NCBI RefSeq assembly: GCF_003970385.1
Contig: NZ_RXZH01000001.1
Span: 1,183,300-1,247,299, forward strand
Direction: 5' to 3'
Length of the DNA: 64,000 nt
Source of the DNA: Vibrio aquaticus
GTDB taxonomy: Bacteria > Pseudomonadota > Gammaproteobacteria > Enterobacterales > Vibrionaceae
Positions 27,871-36,898 of this stretch are shown here, piece after piece; position 1 is the first letter of the stretch; every line of letters starts with the position of its first letter. Under the pieces are notes generated by a model that saw only the letters and a list, made by a program, of their open reading frames with translations, had not been told where the DNA came from and searched no databases. A program made the translations under genes and the position numbers.

Positions 27871-28666
27871 GCAGCAATACGCGATCCGAGAAGTATCAGA
27901 AATCACCGGAGTAAAACCGGTCACATTAAGAGCGTGGCAGCGTCGCTACAACTTGATAAAACCAATGCGCACCGAAAAGGGTCATCGGCTTTATAGCCAA
28001 GAAGACATCGCACTCATTGGGCGTATTCAAAGCTGGCTTGTTAAGGGCGTGCCAATTGGTAAAGTCAAAGCATTGCTTGAGTCTAATACGGATAATAATG
28101 AAGACGCGACCGAACAACGAAACGCCCTTGAGGAAGTTGATACCTTATTGGATGCAATCACTGACTTTAACAAAGGTAAAGTGGAATCGATCATAAGCCA
28201 AGTTCTAAAAGAATACCCACGTTCTTTGGTAGAGCAGCAATTTATCCAGCCAACATACACCGCGCTGAACTTAGTTAAGTATGGCCCTCGAGTGCTTCAG
28301 ATGGGGCTCTTTGAATCGGTGTTAAGTAATCGTCTAATCAGCATCATTGAAGCGGAAAACAAAGCGGCGAAAAAAGGCAAATGTTTAATGGTCAGCTGTG
28401 ATGGTCGGATGAATATTTCGGCTCTATTTTGGGCACTGTCACTCTCTGAACGTGGTCTGCATGTAGTGATGATCGAAGGTGTTGAAGATCTATCAGGCTT
28501 GATTGATAACGAAGCCATCTCTCGTTTTGATTGTTTGTCACTGTTTAGCTCCAAACCGATCAGTGCCAGTCAATCCGTTGTTGTAGATAAGCTAGAAGCC
28601 AGTTTTCCAGGTGAGCTTATCGGGTGTGAGTTTATCCCTACTCAGTCGTCAAAAGGCTCGTCATGA
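27860..28666 (+). CDS. MerR-family regulator, LitR/CarH-like with degenerate B12 domain
   Basis: This 268-residue protein is read from the ATG at 27860, where the MerR domain begins (YAIREVSEITGVKPVTLRAWQRRY). The winged HTH is followed by a helical bundle and a Rossmann-like domain as in LitR/CarH photoreceptors. The place of the cobalamin-binding DxHxxG motif reads CDGRMN, so the histidine that binds cobalt is missing and B12 binding is unlikely. The gene overlaps rudS by 11 bases and the photolyase gene by 4. It probably controls this operon through the repeats upstream of rudS. The light-sensing mode is unknown. Confidence 0.85.
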   Translation: MDYEQQYAIREVSEITGVKPVTLRAWQRRYNLIKPMRTEKGHRLYSQEDIALIGRIQSWLVKGVPIGKVKALLESNTDNNEDATEQRNALEEVDTLLDAITDFNKGKVESIISQVLKEYPRSLVEQQFIQPTYTALNLVKYGPRVLQMGLFESVLSNRLISIIEAENKAAKKGKCLMVSCDGRMNISALFWALSLSERGLHVVMIEGVEDLSGLIDNEAISRFDCLSLFSSKPISASQSVVVDKLEASFPGELIGCEFIPTQSSKGSS

Positions 28667-30090
28667 AAATCGTTTGGCTCAGGCGCGATCTAAGACTGGA
28701 TGATAACAGTGCGTTATTTACTGCGGGACAAAGTGGTGAACCTACTGCTGCGTTGTATGTCTCGACTCCAGAAACGTGGCGATCACATCAGATGGCGCCT
28801 ATTCAGGCGGATCTCATTTTTCGCAGGCTTGCGGTTTTTAGTGAGAGTTTGGCAAGTCACAATATCAAGCTCTATTATGCGCAGGTGCCAACTTTCCAAT
28901 GTGCGGCTCGATTAGTCGCCGAGATTGCCGCGTCTCATCACGCTTCGTCGGTATTGTTTAACAAGGAGTACGAAATCGATGAGCAGCGCAGAGATAGTGA
29001 ACTATACGAGCGATTAGAGAATCGAGATATAGAGGTTAAAGGCTTTGATGACAAATGCTTGTTAAAGCCAGGTTCTGTGCTTAATAAGCAGGGAGACTAT
29101 TTCAAGGTCTTTACTCCGTTTAAGAAAGCGTACCTGGCGGAGCTTTATAAAACGGGATTCAAGGTTAATAAGTTTACCTCTGCGCATGAGGGAGCGGAAT
29201 TGACACATGAAGGAGTGGAGGTCTTTACCTCTCAGAGCCCGTTCGATTACCCTCGTGAAAGCAGTGAGCACTACTCAGTGAAAGATGACAATATTATTGG
29301 TCAGCTTCGCTCTTTTGCTGCTGAGAGAATCGACAATTACCACAGTGAGCGTGATATCCCATCGTTATCCGGTACGAGCCAGCTTTCAGCCTATCTCGCT
29401 ATTGGGGCTCTTTCTATTCGTCAATGTATGGCAAGATTAATGTTCGATCAGCCAATGCCGTTAAGCCAAGGACGAGAAGTGTGGCAAAGCGAATTGATTT
29501 GGCGAGAGTTCTATCAGCATCTTATCTATTTTGAACCGAAACTCTGTAAGGGTAAGAGCTTTGTCCCTTGGGGGGATAGCCTGCGTTGGCTCAATGAAGA
29601 AGACAAAATAGAAGCTTGGAAACAAGGTAGAACCGGGTATCCGATAGTGGATGCCGCGATGAGGCAACTTAATCAGACAGGTTGGATGCATAATCGTCTG
29701 CGCATGGTCGTGGCAAGCTTCTTAGTTAAAGACCTTCATGTAGATTGGCGTATCGGCGAAGCCTATTTTATCTCTAAACTGGTTGATGGTGATTACGCTG
29801 CGAACAATGGAGGCTGGCAATGGTGCGCTTCAACAGGGTGTGATGGGCAGCCGTACTTTCGAATCTTTAATCCGGTCACTCAGGGGGAAAAGTTTGATGG
29901 AATGGGGGAGTTTGTTCTGTCTTGGGTTCCTGAACTTTCAGCTGTGCCGGTTAAATGGATTCATAAGCCGTGGATGTGGCCAAATGCTAAGTCCTTGTCA
30001 TATCCTGCACCGATAGTTGATCACAAGGTAGAAAGAGAGATAACCTTAGCACTTTACAAAGAAGCTAAGGAATATATGAATGGTGCGTAA
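28663..30090 (+). CDS. phrB: Deoxyribodipyrimidine photolyase
   Basis: This 475-residue CPD photolyase class I uses light to repair UV-induced pyrimidine dimers. The N-terminal part (IVWLRRDLRLDDN) is the antenna-chromophore domain. The C-terminal part holds the FAD-binding signatures WQSELIWREFYQHL, TGYPIVDAAMRQL and WMHNRLRMVVASFL, and the triple-Trp region near DYAANNGGWQW. It overlaps the MerR gene by four bases and the L,D-transpeptidase gene by eleven, so all are co-transcribed. Confidence 0.96.
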   Translation: MKIVWLRRDLRLDDNSALFTAGQSGEPTAALYVSTPETWRSHQMAPIQADLIFRRLAVFSESLASHNIKLYYAQVPTFQCAARLVAEIAASHHASSVLFNKEYEIDEQRRDSELYERLENRDIEVKGFDDKCLLKPGSVLNKQGDYFKVFTPFKKAYLAELYKTGFKVNKFTSAHEGAELTHEGVEVFTSQSPFDYPRESSEHYSVKDDNIIGQLRSFAAERIDNYHSERDIPSLSGTSQLSAYLAIGALSIRQCMARLMFDQPMPLSQGREVWQSELIWREFYQHLIYFEPKLCKGKSFVPWGDSLRWLNEEDKIEAWKQGRTGYPIVDAAMRQLNQTGWMHNRLRMVVASFLVKDLHVDWRIGEAYFISKLVDGDYAANNGGWQWCASTGCDGQPYFRIFNPVTQGEKFDGMGEFVLSWVPELSAVPVKWIHKPWMWPNAKSLSYPAPIVDHKVEREITLALYKEAKEYMNGA

Positions 30091-30985
30091 GTTTGTTTTA
30101 CTGCTTGCCTGCTTAAGTTCATCTGCGTTTGGTGCCACTTATGAGTTACCAGCAGAGGGCAGCAGTATTGTTGGTCGCACGCAATATCATCAAGTGAAAG
30201 AAGGGGACACACTGGCCAATATTGCTAAGCAATACGATGTCGGCTTCCTTTCTTTAATGGCTGCGAACAAAGGGATTGATCCATTTTTACCACCTGAAGA
30301 CTTCGTATTGACGATTCCAACCCAAGTGATTCTGCCCAATGTTGACCGAGAAGGCATTGTCATTAACGTGGCTGAACTAAGACTCTACTACTTCGAGCCA
30401 GAGAAGAACCTCGTTCATATTTTTCCTGTTGGCATTGGCCGTGTAGGGCGTGATACGCCAGAGATGACCACAAAAATTAGTCAAAAGCGCCCAAATCCAA
30501 CATGGACGCCGCCTACTTCAATTCGTAAAGAGTACCTTGCAAAAGGCATTGAGTTACCAGCTGTGGTTCCTGCTGGACCGGAAAACCCGTTAGGTGAATA
30601 CGCGCTGCGTCTGGCTCATGGTGCGGGCGACTACTTAATCCACGGCACCAACAAAGACTTTGGTATCGGCTTACGGGTTAGCTCTGGATGTATCCGTATG
30701 GATCCTAAAGATATTGAATGGTTATTCCCTCAAGTGCAATTAGGGGAAAAAGTGCAAGTGATTAACGAACCGATTAAGGTGGCGTTAGAGCCGGATAGAA
30801 GTGTATTCCTTGAAGCACATGAGCCGTTAACACGTAGTGACGGTATTCAGCAAGACTTGGTCATTCCTCAAGAACTGAGCTGGTGGCTAGAAGCATATAA
30901 AGAATCAGATGTGAAAGCGCGTGCCGCAATATTGGCTCAGAATGGGGTCCCGGTAGAAGTCGTCGCACCAACCTTTATCAACTAG
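30080..30985 (+). CDS. L,D-transpeptidase with LysM domain (ErfK/YbiS type)
   Basis: In this 301-residue periplasmic enzyme, a signal peptide of ~18 residues (ending AFGA) is followed by a LysM peptidoglycan-binding domain (YHQVKEGDTLANIAKQYDVG) and a YkuD catalytic domain. The active-site motif is HGTNKDFGIGLRVSSGCIR, with Cys in SSGCIRM. Enzymes of this branch attach Braun lipoprotein to the cell wall. The neighbouring convergent gene encodes an Lpp-like lipoprotein, an obvious substrate candidate. The start lies inside the photolyase gene. Confidence 0.93.
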   Translation: MVRKFVLLLACLSSSAFGATYELPAEGSSIVGRTQYHQVKEGDTLANIAKQYDVGFLSLMAANKGIDPFLPPEDFVLTIPTQVILPNVDREGIVINVAELRLYYFEPEKNLVHIFPVGIGRVGRDTPEMTTKISQKRPNPTWTPPTSIRKEYLAKGIELPAVVPAGPENPLGEYALRLAHGAGDYLIHGTNKDFGIGLRVSSGCIRMDPKDIEWLFPQVQLGEKVQVINEPIKVALEPDRSVFLEAHEPLTRSDGIQQDLVIPQELSWWLEAYKESDVKARAAILAQNGVPVEVVAPTFIN

Positions 30986-31000
30986 TGAACTTGAAGACAT

Positions 31001-31032
31001 AAAAAAGGGCTGTTATTAAACAGCCCTTTTTT
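31001..31032. terminator. Bidirectional terminator between ldt and lpp
   Basis: AAAAAAGGGCTGTT pairs with AACAGCCCTTTTTT around a short loop, with A and T runs on the two sides, so it works for both converging genes. Confidence 0.93.
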
Positions 31033-31046
31033 CGAATCTAACGTTA

Positions 31047-31295
31047 TTACTTAGTGTAAGACTGAGCAATGTTGTCGATACGTTCGTTAGCACGTGCTGC
31101 TTCTTCTTGAGCAGACATTGCAGCGTCGCCAGATTTACGTACTTCAGACTGCAGAGCTTGAACGTCTTGGCTTAGTTGGCTTACTTGATTGCTTAGCTCA
31201 TCCATTTTAGCTGTTGTCGCTTCATCTGGACCAGATGCACAACCTGCTAGTAGAAGAACTGAAGATGCAGCAGCTGCGATCAACATTTTGTTCAT
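31047..31295 (-). CDS. lpp: Lpp-like murein lipoprotein
   Basis: This 82-residue protein starts at the ATG at 31295, which has GGAG seven bases upstream; a longer frame to 31325 lacks this. Residues 1-18 form a lipoprotein signal with lipobox LAGC and lipidated Cys19. The rest is a continuous heptad-repeat helix (MDELSNQVSQLSQDVQALQSEV). It ends in YTK, a C-terminal lysine as in Braun lipoprotein, where it is the point of attachment to peptidoglycan. An L,D-transpeptidase is encoded opposite. Confidence 0.9.
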   Translation of the reverse strand: MNKMLIAAAASSVLLLAGCASGPDEATTAKMDELSNQVSQLSQDVQALQSEVRKSGDAAMSAQEEAARANERIDNIAQSYTK

Positions 31296-31333
31296 AAGAG
31301 AACTCCTTGCATGTATTAGTATCAATTAAAGGC

Positions 31334-31363
31334 CCTATACCTTTTTATCGTATAGTGACGCAA
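31334..31363 (-). promoter_or_regulatory. Candidate sigma-70 promoter of lpp
   Basis: On the minus strand TTGCGT (31358-31363) and TATAGG (31334-31339) are separated by 18 bp, giving a leader of about 30 nt before the lpp start. The -35 and -10 elements are good but not perfect. Confidence 0.45.
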
Positions 31364-31648
31364 TCAGTGTAGCCTCTAATTTGTCGTTCCAAAAGACAGG
31401 AAAAGTCAAAAAAACCCAAGTTTTTAAGTAATTATCGAATAAGTTGATCAAAGTCTCATTGATGAGAGAAATGAATGCAGAGCGATTGTTCAATGAGTTA
31501 GCAAACTTAGCGCGGGCAAAAGAATATTTTCTGTGATCTCTACCCTAATTTGTCTATTACAGTTATCATAGCCTGTTTTTAATTTTATTTGGTTGGCTGG
31601 TGTTGAATTTACGACCAGCAACACTCGAGCATCATATTGGAGAATACT
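31364..31648. other. A/T-rich intergenic region between lpp and helicase gene
   Basis: Together with the lpp promoter this makes ~350 bp without a gene between divergent genes. I see no RNA gene or open frame of note. A TTGGAG ribosome-binding site at 31637-31642 marks the helicase start. A long leader, usual for cold-shock-type DEAD-box genes, is possible. Confidence 0.4.
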
Positions 31649-32980
31649 TTGTATTTTAAAGATTTAGGTTTAGACAATCGCTTATTAAAGAACTTGAAGC
31701 ACTTTGACTTTAAGCAAGCGACAGAAATACAGCAGAAGGCCATTCCGGTTTCTATTGCTGGTAAAGATCTGTTGGCTTCATCAAAGACAGGTTCTGGAAA
31801 AACATTGGCTTTTGTTCTGCCTATGCTACACAAGTCTCTAAAAAATAAAGCATTTTCTGCAAAAGATCCACGAGCAGTTATCTTGGCTCCGACGCGTGAG
31901 CTTGCAAAGCAAGTGTACGGCGAGCTGCGTTCAATGCTCGGTGGTCTTTCATACGATGCGACATTGATCGTAGGTGGTGAGAACTTTAACGATCAAGTTA
32001 AGGCACTGCGTAAGTACCCTAAGTTTATTGTCGCGACACCAGGGCGTTTAGCAGATCACCTTGAGCATCGTTCTGTATTCCTTGACGGCCTAGAGACATT
32101 GATTCTCGATGAAGCTGACCGTATGTTGGACTTGGGTTTTGCGCCTGAACTGCGTCGTATTCATAACGCGGCTAAGCACCGTCGTCGTCAGACTCTGATG
32201 TTCTCTGCAACGCTCGATCACGCAGAAGTGAATGATATTGCGTTTGAAATGTTGGATGCGCCAAAACGTATTGCGATTGGTGCGGCAACAGAAGAGCACA
32301 AAGACATCACTCAGAAGTTCTACCTTTGTGATCACCTTGACCATAAAGAAGCGCTGTTAGATCGCATCATCGAAGAAGCGCAATACAAGCAGTTGATTAT
32401 CTTCACGGCAACACGAGTTGATACTGAGCGCCTAACTGTGAAGCTGAATGAGAAGAAGCTGAAAGCGGTAGCCTTAAGCGGTAGCTTGAACCAAACACAG
32501 CGTAATACGATCATGAGCCAATTTGAGCGTGCTGTGTTCAAAATTCTTGTGACGACAGACGTTGCGTCGCGTGGTCTTGATATCCCGAATGTAACGCACG
32601 TGATTAACTTTGATATGCCAAAGCATACCGAAGAGTACGTTCACCGAGTCGGTCGTACTGGTCGTGCAGGTAACAAAGGTGATGCAGTGTCTTTGGTAGG
32701 TCCAAAAGACTGGGATAGCTTTAAGCGTGTAGAAACCTACTTGCAGCAAGATTTGAGCTTCTCTCAGCTAGAAGGGCTGGTCGGTAAATTTAAAGGGTTA
32801 CGCCCAAATAAGCCAGATTTTCGTAACAAAGGTAAAGCGGTTACTAAAGGCAAGCCTCAAGCGAAGAAGAGTGTTAAAAAACCAGTTAAACGTGATAAGA
32901 GCTTCCACCAAAACGTGGCTGTTGGTGATAGCGTCTTTATTCCTAAGAAAAAGACTGCCCCAAAGGTCGACGACGAATAA
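31649..32980 (+). CDS. DEAD-box ATP-dependent RNA helicase
   Basis: This 443-residue helicase starts at a TTG at 31649, six bases after TTGGAG; no ATG is available. All family motifs are present: the Q motif (ATEIQQKAIP), Walker A SSKTGSGKT, PTRELAKQ, TPGRLADH, DEAD, SAT, and in the second domain TDVASRGLD and HRVGRTGRAG. The last ~50 residues are a basic tail rich in Lys and Pro that probably binds RNA. Its likely role is RNA remodelling in ribosome assembly or mRNA decay, as for RhlE- or SrmB-type enzymes; the subtype cannot be fixed by eye. Confidence 0.94.
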   Translation: MYFKDLGLDNRLLKNLKHFDFKQATEIQQKAIPVSIAGKDLLASSKTGSGKTLAFVLPMLHKSLKNKAFSAKDPRAVILAPTRELAKQVYGELRSMLGGLSYDATLIVGGENFNDQVKALRKYPKFIVATPGRLADHLEHRSVFLDGLETLILDEADRMLDLGFAPELRRIHNAAKHRRRQTLMFSATLDHAEVNDIAFEMLDAPKRIAIGAATEEHKDITQKFYLCDHLDHKEALLDRIIEEAQYKQLIIFTATRVDTERLTVKLNEKKLKAVALSGSLNQTQRNTIMSQFERAVFKILVTTDVASRGLDIPNVTHVINFDMPKHTEEYVHRVGRTGRAGNKGDAVSLVGPKDWDSFKRVETYLQQDLSFSQLEGLVGKFKGLRPNKPDFRNKGKAVTKGKPQAKKSVKKPVKRDKSFHQNVAVGDSVFIPKKKTAPKVDDE

Positions 32981-32984
32981 AAAG

Positions 32985-33016
32985 AAAGGGGTTACCAAAT
33001 GGCAACCCCTTTTTTG
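32985..33016. terminator. Terminator between helicase and MCP genes
   Basis: GGGGTT (32988-32993) pairs with AACCCC (33004-33009), extended by two inner pairs, followed by T7. The A-rich left flank also gives a U tract to the converging MCP transcript. Confidence 0.88.
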
Positions 33017-33032
33017 TTTCTTGTCTGTACTA

Positions 33033-34676
33033 TTAAACTTTAAAGAAACCGAGTTGTTCCTTTTGGTTTTCAGCAAGGTTAGAGAGCTCTTGGCTTGCTG
33101 CTGCCGCTTGCGTAATGCCCGTTACGTTTTGGCTTACCAACTCGTAGATATTACCTAAGTTGTTGTTGATGTCTGCCGTTACCTGACCTTGCTCTTCCGA
33201 TGCCACTGCAACATGAGAGTTAAGGGTAGTAAGCTCAGTGATTGAGTTACTGATGTTGTTCAGAGCTTCACTCACCTTAGCAGCTTGTTGCTGATTTTGT
33301 GAAAGCATCTCTAGGCTAGAGTTCATGCTGTCATTTGCACTGCCAGATTGCTGTTGTAGCTCTTCAATGATTGATTGAATCTCTTTAGTCGACTCTTGTG
33401 TACGAGCTGCAAGCATACGAACTTCGTCTGCAACGACCGCAAAACCTCGACCACTTTCACCTGCGCGAGCCGCTTCAATAGCCGCATTGAGTGCTAGCAA
33501 GTTGGTTTGCTCTGAAATGCCTTCAATCACTTCAATCACTTTACCAATCTGCTCCGATTGCTCTTTCAGGCTATTTACTACGTTCGCCGCTTCCGTTAGT
33601 TGATCAGCCATTTTTGCACTTTCTCGAGTGTTCTGTTCAAAAATCGCTAAGCTCTCACGAGCCAATTGGTCTGCGTGTGATGAGGCTGAGTCAGCTAGGT
33701 TTGCATTCTGAGTCACTTCTGACGCTGTTGTTTCCATCTGATTGATCGCAGAAGCGACTTGTTCCACTTCGTTCTTCTCTTGATCTGAGTTTGCGCTTGA
33801 TTGCGTCATGACTGCAGCAAGTTCAGTCGAAGCCGATGCAACGTCAACACTGATACGTACCAGAGAATCTACCGTGCCTTTAAGCTGTCCTACTGTGGCG
33901 TTGAAATCTCGTGATAATGCAGTGATTTCATTGTTACCTTGTTCTTCAACAGAAGCCGTTAAATTGCCCTGGGCTAACTCTTTCATCGCCTGCTGAAGCT
34001 TTTTAACTGGCGTAACGATAATCCCCGCTAGTAACCAGCTAATAATGAAAGCGACAACAAGTACGGCAACCAGTCCAATCGTTGAATTGGTCAAGACGCT
34101 GCTATGGATCGATTCATTGTGAGCCACTTCTTCTAACGCAATCTGGTTTAACTTTTTCGATAGGTTTTCAATGGCCTTCACCATTTGAACACCTTTATCA
34201 CGATAAACAGCGCTGGCTCGGTCGTATTCTGCTTGGAATTGAGCAGTTGCTTGAGTTTGACTGTGCTTAACGTTGAGAAGTGGGATCATCGTATTGATAG
34301 AGTAATCCACGTAATTCTCGACGGCGGTCTTCATTTGCTCTACTTCGCTTTGTAGGCCAGACACGTTATTAAGCGCGGTCAGCAGACGCATGTTTTCGTT
34401 CTGTTTCGCACGAAGTGTCGATTGTAGTTGCTTAACGTCTTCAGCACGGAAAAGACTATAGATAGCCTTGATTCTCATACCGTAGGTGTTGTCGATGATT
34501 TGAGTGAGTTGGTCTTTATGCTGAACCAAGTTCTCGGTGGAAGTAGTGACTTCGCCAAAAGCGAGCTTAAGGCTTGATGTACTGAATGTAATGCCGCCTA
34601 TAAGGAGCAATAATGTAAATACGACTGGAACAACAACTTGCAGCTTGATTGATAAGCTGCTCAGTAACTGGCGCAT
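33033..34676 (-). CDS. Methyl-accepting chemotaxis protein
   Basis: The protein has 547 residues from the ATG at 34676, which follows GAGGATATTAC; the frame is open 40 codons further but without a ribosome-binding site. It has a membrane helix near residue 12-33, a periplasmic four-helix-bundle sensor (~40-190), a second membrane helix ([21 protein letters not shown]), a HAMP domain and a signalling domain with the hairpin tip [24 protein letters not shown]. The C-terminus ends in LGFFKV and lacks the CheR-binding pentapeptide. The ligand is unknown. It is a single gene. Confidence 0.95.
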   Translation of the reverse strand: MRQLLSSLSIKLQVVVPVVFTLLLLIGGITFSTSSLKLAFGEVTTSTENLVQHKDQLTQIIDNTYGMRIKAIYSLFRAEDVKQLQSTLRAKQNENMRLLTALNNVSGLQSEVEQMKTAVENYVDYSINTMIPLLNVKHSQTQATAQFQAEYDRASAVYRDKGVQMVKAIENLSKKLNQIALEEVAHNESIHSSVLTNSTIGLVAVLVVAFIISWLLAGIIVTPVKKLQQAMKELAQGNLTASVEEQGNNEITALSRDFNATVGQLKGTVDSLVRISVDVASASTELAAVMTQSSANSDQEKNEVEQVASAINQMETTASEVTQNANLADSASSHADQLARESLAIFEQNTRESAKMADQLTEAANVVNSLKEQSEQIGKVIEVIEGISEQTNLLALNAAIEAARAGESGRGFAVVADEVRMLAARTQESTKEIQSIIEELQQQSGSANDSMNSSLEMLSQNQQQAAKVSEALNNISNSITELTTLNSHVAVASEEQGQVTADINNNLGNIYELVSQNVTGITQAAAASQELSNLAENQKEQLGFFKV

Positions 34677-35042
34677 GTAATATCCTCTGAAATCAAAATG
34701 TTTATACTTTTTTATTATTATCCGGTCGATTCTAATTCCTTTTGAAGATAATTCAACGCAGAAAGAAAGTGGTTTTTTGAAAGTTTGAACAGGCACTATG
34801 CAACATATTTTCCTTCTATTTCATGCGGTTAATGTCCGCCTTGAGCATGTATGTACATCGCATTTTACGGAGTGGTGTTCTTTTTGTTTTACTATTTGCC
34901 TCTAAATTTAAACAGATCGCCACATAAATAAGCTGTCACAGAGGCTTAAAGTAAGTGAAACACAACTGTCATATTCGAGTTCTAAAGTGAGCACCGTTCA
35001 AGTGAAACACAACGGCAATAAAGCCACTTAAGGAAATTTGTG
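34677..35042 (+). promoter_or_regulatory. pst upstream region with candidate Pho box repeats
   Basis: The ~365-bp gene-free region holds CTGTCAC at 34933-34939 and CTGTCAT at 34966-34972, both good matches to the PhoB half-site CTGTCAT. They are 33 bp apart, that is three 11-bp units, which is the spacing of PhoB direct repeats. The two intermediate units are weak (GCTTAAA, GTGAAAC). The site lies ~70 bp before pstS. The rest of the region carries the MCP promoter and nothing else I can support. Confidence 0.55.
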
Positions 35043-35864
35043 ATGAAAAAGACAGTAATCGGTGCAATCGCACTTCTAGGCGCAATGGCAGTAACTCCAG
35101 CTTCTGCTAAAGAAACTATTTCTGCAGTTGGTTCTAGCAGCGTAACGCCACTGATGGAAGTTTTCTCTGAAACATACATGAAGACTAACTCGGATGTATT
35201 TATCGAAGTTCAAGGCCCTGGCTCGTCTGCAGGCGTAAAAGCAGCGAAAAACGGCTCTGCAGACTTAGGTATGTCTTCACGTAACCTAAAAGAGTCTGAA
35301 AAAGAACCAGCTCTGAAAGAATTGACTGTTGCACTCGATGGTATCGCGGTTGTTGTTAACCCTAAAAATACACTAAATGGTCTAACAACAGAGCAAGTGA
35401 CAGCGATTTACAAAGGCGAAATTACAAACTGGAAAGACGTAGGCGGTGCAGACAAGCCTATCGTAGCAATCACTCGTGATACGGCTTCTGGTACTCGTGG
35501 TGCATTCGAAGACATCATGAAACTTAAGATGAAGATTTCAGGCAAGAAAGTTTCTGCGATTTCTCAACGTGCACAAGTAGCAAACGGCAATGGTGCTCTT
35601 AAGACTATGGTTGCTTCAAACCCTTACGCAATTGGCTACATTTCACTAGGTACGGTTGATACGTCTGTAAACGCTCTTGCAATTAACGGCACAGAAGCGT
35701 CAGTAGACAACGTGAAGAACGGCTCTTACAAAGTGGCTCGTCCATTCCTTGTTCTTTACAAAGAAGGCAAACCATCAGCTGAAACTCAAAAGTTCCTAGA
35801 CTGGATGGTATCAGACAATGCACAGGCACTTGTAGACAACAAAGGCTACATCTCAGTTAACTAG
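35043..35864 (+). CDS. pstS: Phosphate ABC transporter, periplasmic binding protein
   Basis: The protein has 273 residues from the ATG at 35043; a GTG directly before it is also in frame. The signal peptide is MKKTVIGAIALLGAMAVTPASA. Phosphate-binding motifs are VGSSSVTPLMEVFSE at the N-terminus, SADLGMSSR and TRDTASGTRGAFED. This is the short PstS type found on Vibrio chromosome II. It delivers phosphate to the PstC-PstA channel encoded next. An AAGGAAA ribosome-binding site precedes it. Confidence 0.94.
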   Translation: MKKTVIGAIALLGAMAVTPASAKETISAVGSSSVTPLMEVFSETYMKTNSDVFIEVQGPGSSAGVKAAKNGSADLGMSSRNLKESEKEPALKELTVALDGIAVVVNPKNTLNGLTTEQVTAIYKGEITNWKDVGGADKPIVAITRDTASGTRGAFEDIMKLKMKISGKKVSAISQRAQVANGNGALKTMVASNPYAIGYISLGTVDTSVNALAINGTEASVDNVKNGSYKVARPFLVLYKEGKPSAETQKFLDWMVSDNAQALVDNKGYISVN

Positions 35865-35968
35865 ACTTGGTAACAAGTTTTCAAGATTTGCTCAGCCCAC
35901 CTATTTCGGGCTGAGCGCTTTCAATCCAACCATTTAGGCCAACAGTTGCCTGAATCGTGAGATTTTCT

Positions 35969-36898
35969 ATGACCATCGCAAATAGTGAAAAGTTTATGAA
36001 TACTGACGCGACTCAAATGAATAAGTCAGGTCTGCGCGCGAGAAAACGCGTAGATTGGAGAGAACGTATCTTCCACGGCCTATTTTTAACCAGTGCGGTA
36101 ATCGGTATTGTTTCTTTAGCGGTAATCGCTTACTTCATCGTTAAAGAGAGTATCCCAGCGTTCCAAGAAGCTGGCGTATCAGGCATCGTTCTTGGCCAAA
36201 ACTGGCTACCACCGGCGCTGTATGGTGTTGCAACCATGATCGTCGCATCGGTTGTTTCAACACTAGGCGCTGTTGTCGTTGGTGTGCCAATCGGGGTTTT
36301 AACGGCTATTTATATTGCTGAAATTGCACCAAAAAGAATTGCAGATATCATCCGTCCCGCGGTTGAACTTCTTGCAGGCATCCCTTCGGTTGTGTACGGC
36401 TTCTTCGGTCTAGTGATTATTGTTCCTCTTATCCAAGAGATCTTTAATGTCCCAGCGGGTAACACGATTCTGGCCGGAATCATTGTTTTAGGTGTGATGA
36501 TTCTGCCAACGGTAATTACCGTTTCTGAAACTTCTATTCGCGCTGTACCACGTACTTATAAAGAAGGCTCGCTTGCTCTAGGCGCATCGAAAATCTTTAC
36601 CATCTTTAAGTTACTTGTACCGGCAGCTCGCAGCGGAATTATGACGGGTGTCATTCTAGGTATTGGCCGTGCATTGGGTGAAACAATGGCCATCATTATG
36701 GTGATGGGTAATGCCCCAGCAATGCCGGAAGGTATCTTGGATTCGGCGCGTACACTAACAGCCAACATCGCGATTGAGATGTCATACGCAAGTGGTGTCC
36801 ACGCAAGTGCACTTTACGCGACGGGCGTTGTTCTATTGGTGTTCATCATGTCGCTCAATGCGGTACTTCTCTACCTTAACCGTGAGAAGGCGAGGTAA
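35969..36898 (+). CDS. pstC: Phosphate ABC transporter permease
   Basis: This 309-residue permease has six membrane helices and the ABC permease coupling loop KEGSLALGASKIFTIFKLLVPAARSGI. The start is taken at the ATG at 35969, seven bases after GTGAG; an in-frame GTG at 35957 is an alternative. It forms the phosphate channel with PstA. The stop overlaps the pstA start (TAATG). Confidence 0.93.
   Translation: MTIANSEKFMNTDATQMNKSGLRARKRVDWRERIFHGLFLTSAVIGIVSLAVIAYFIVKESIPAFQEAGVSGIVLGQNWLPPALYGVATMIVASVVSTLGAVVVGVPIGVLTAIYIAEIAPKRIADIIRPAVELLAGIPSVVYGFFGLVIIVPLIQEIFNVPAGNTILAGIIVLGVMILPTVITVSETSIRAVPRTYKEGSLALGASKIFTIFKLLVPAARSGIMTGVILGIGRALGETMAIIMVMGNAPAMPEGILDSARTLTANIAIEMSYASGVHASALYATGVVLLVFIMSLNAVLLYLNREKAR

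Noticed and set aside
31637..31648. Helicase start at TTG 31637
   Set aside because: That TTG is part of the TTGGAG ribosome-binding site for the TTG at 31649.
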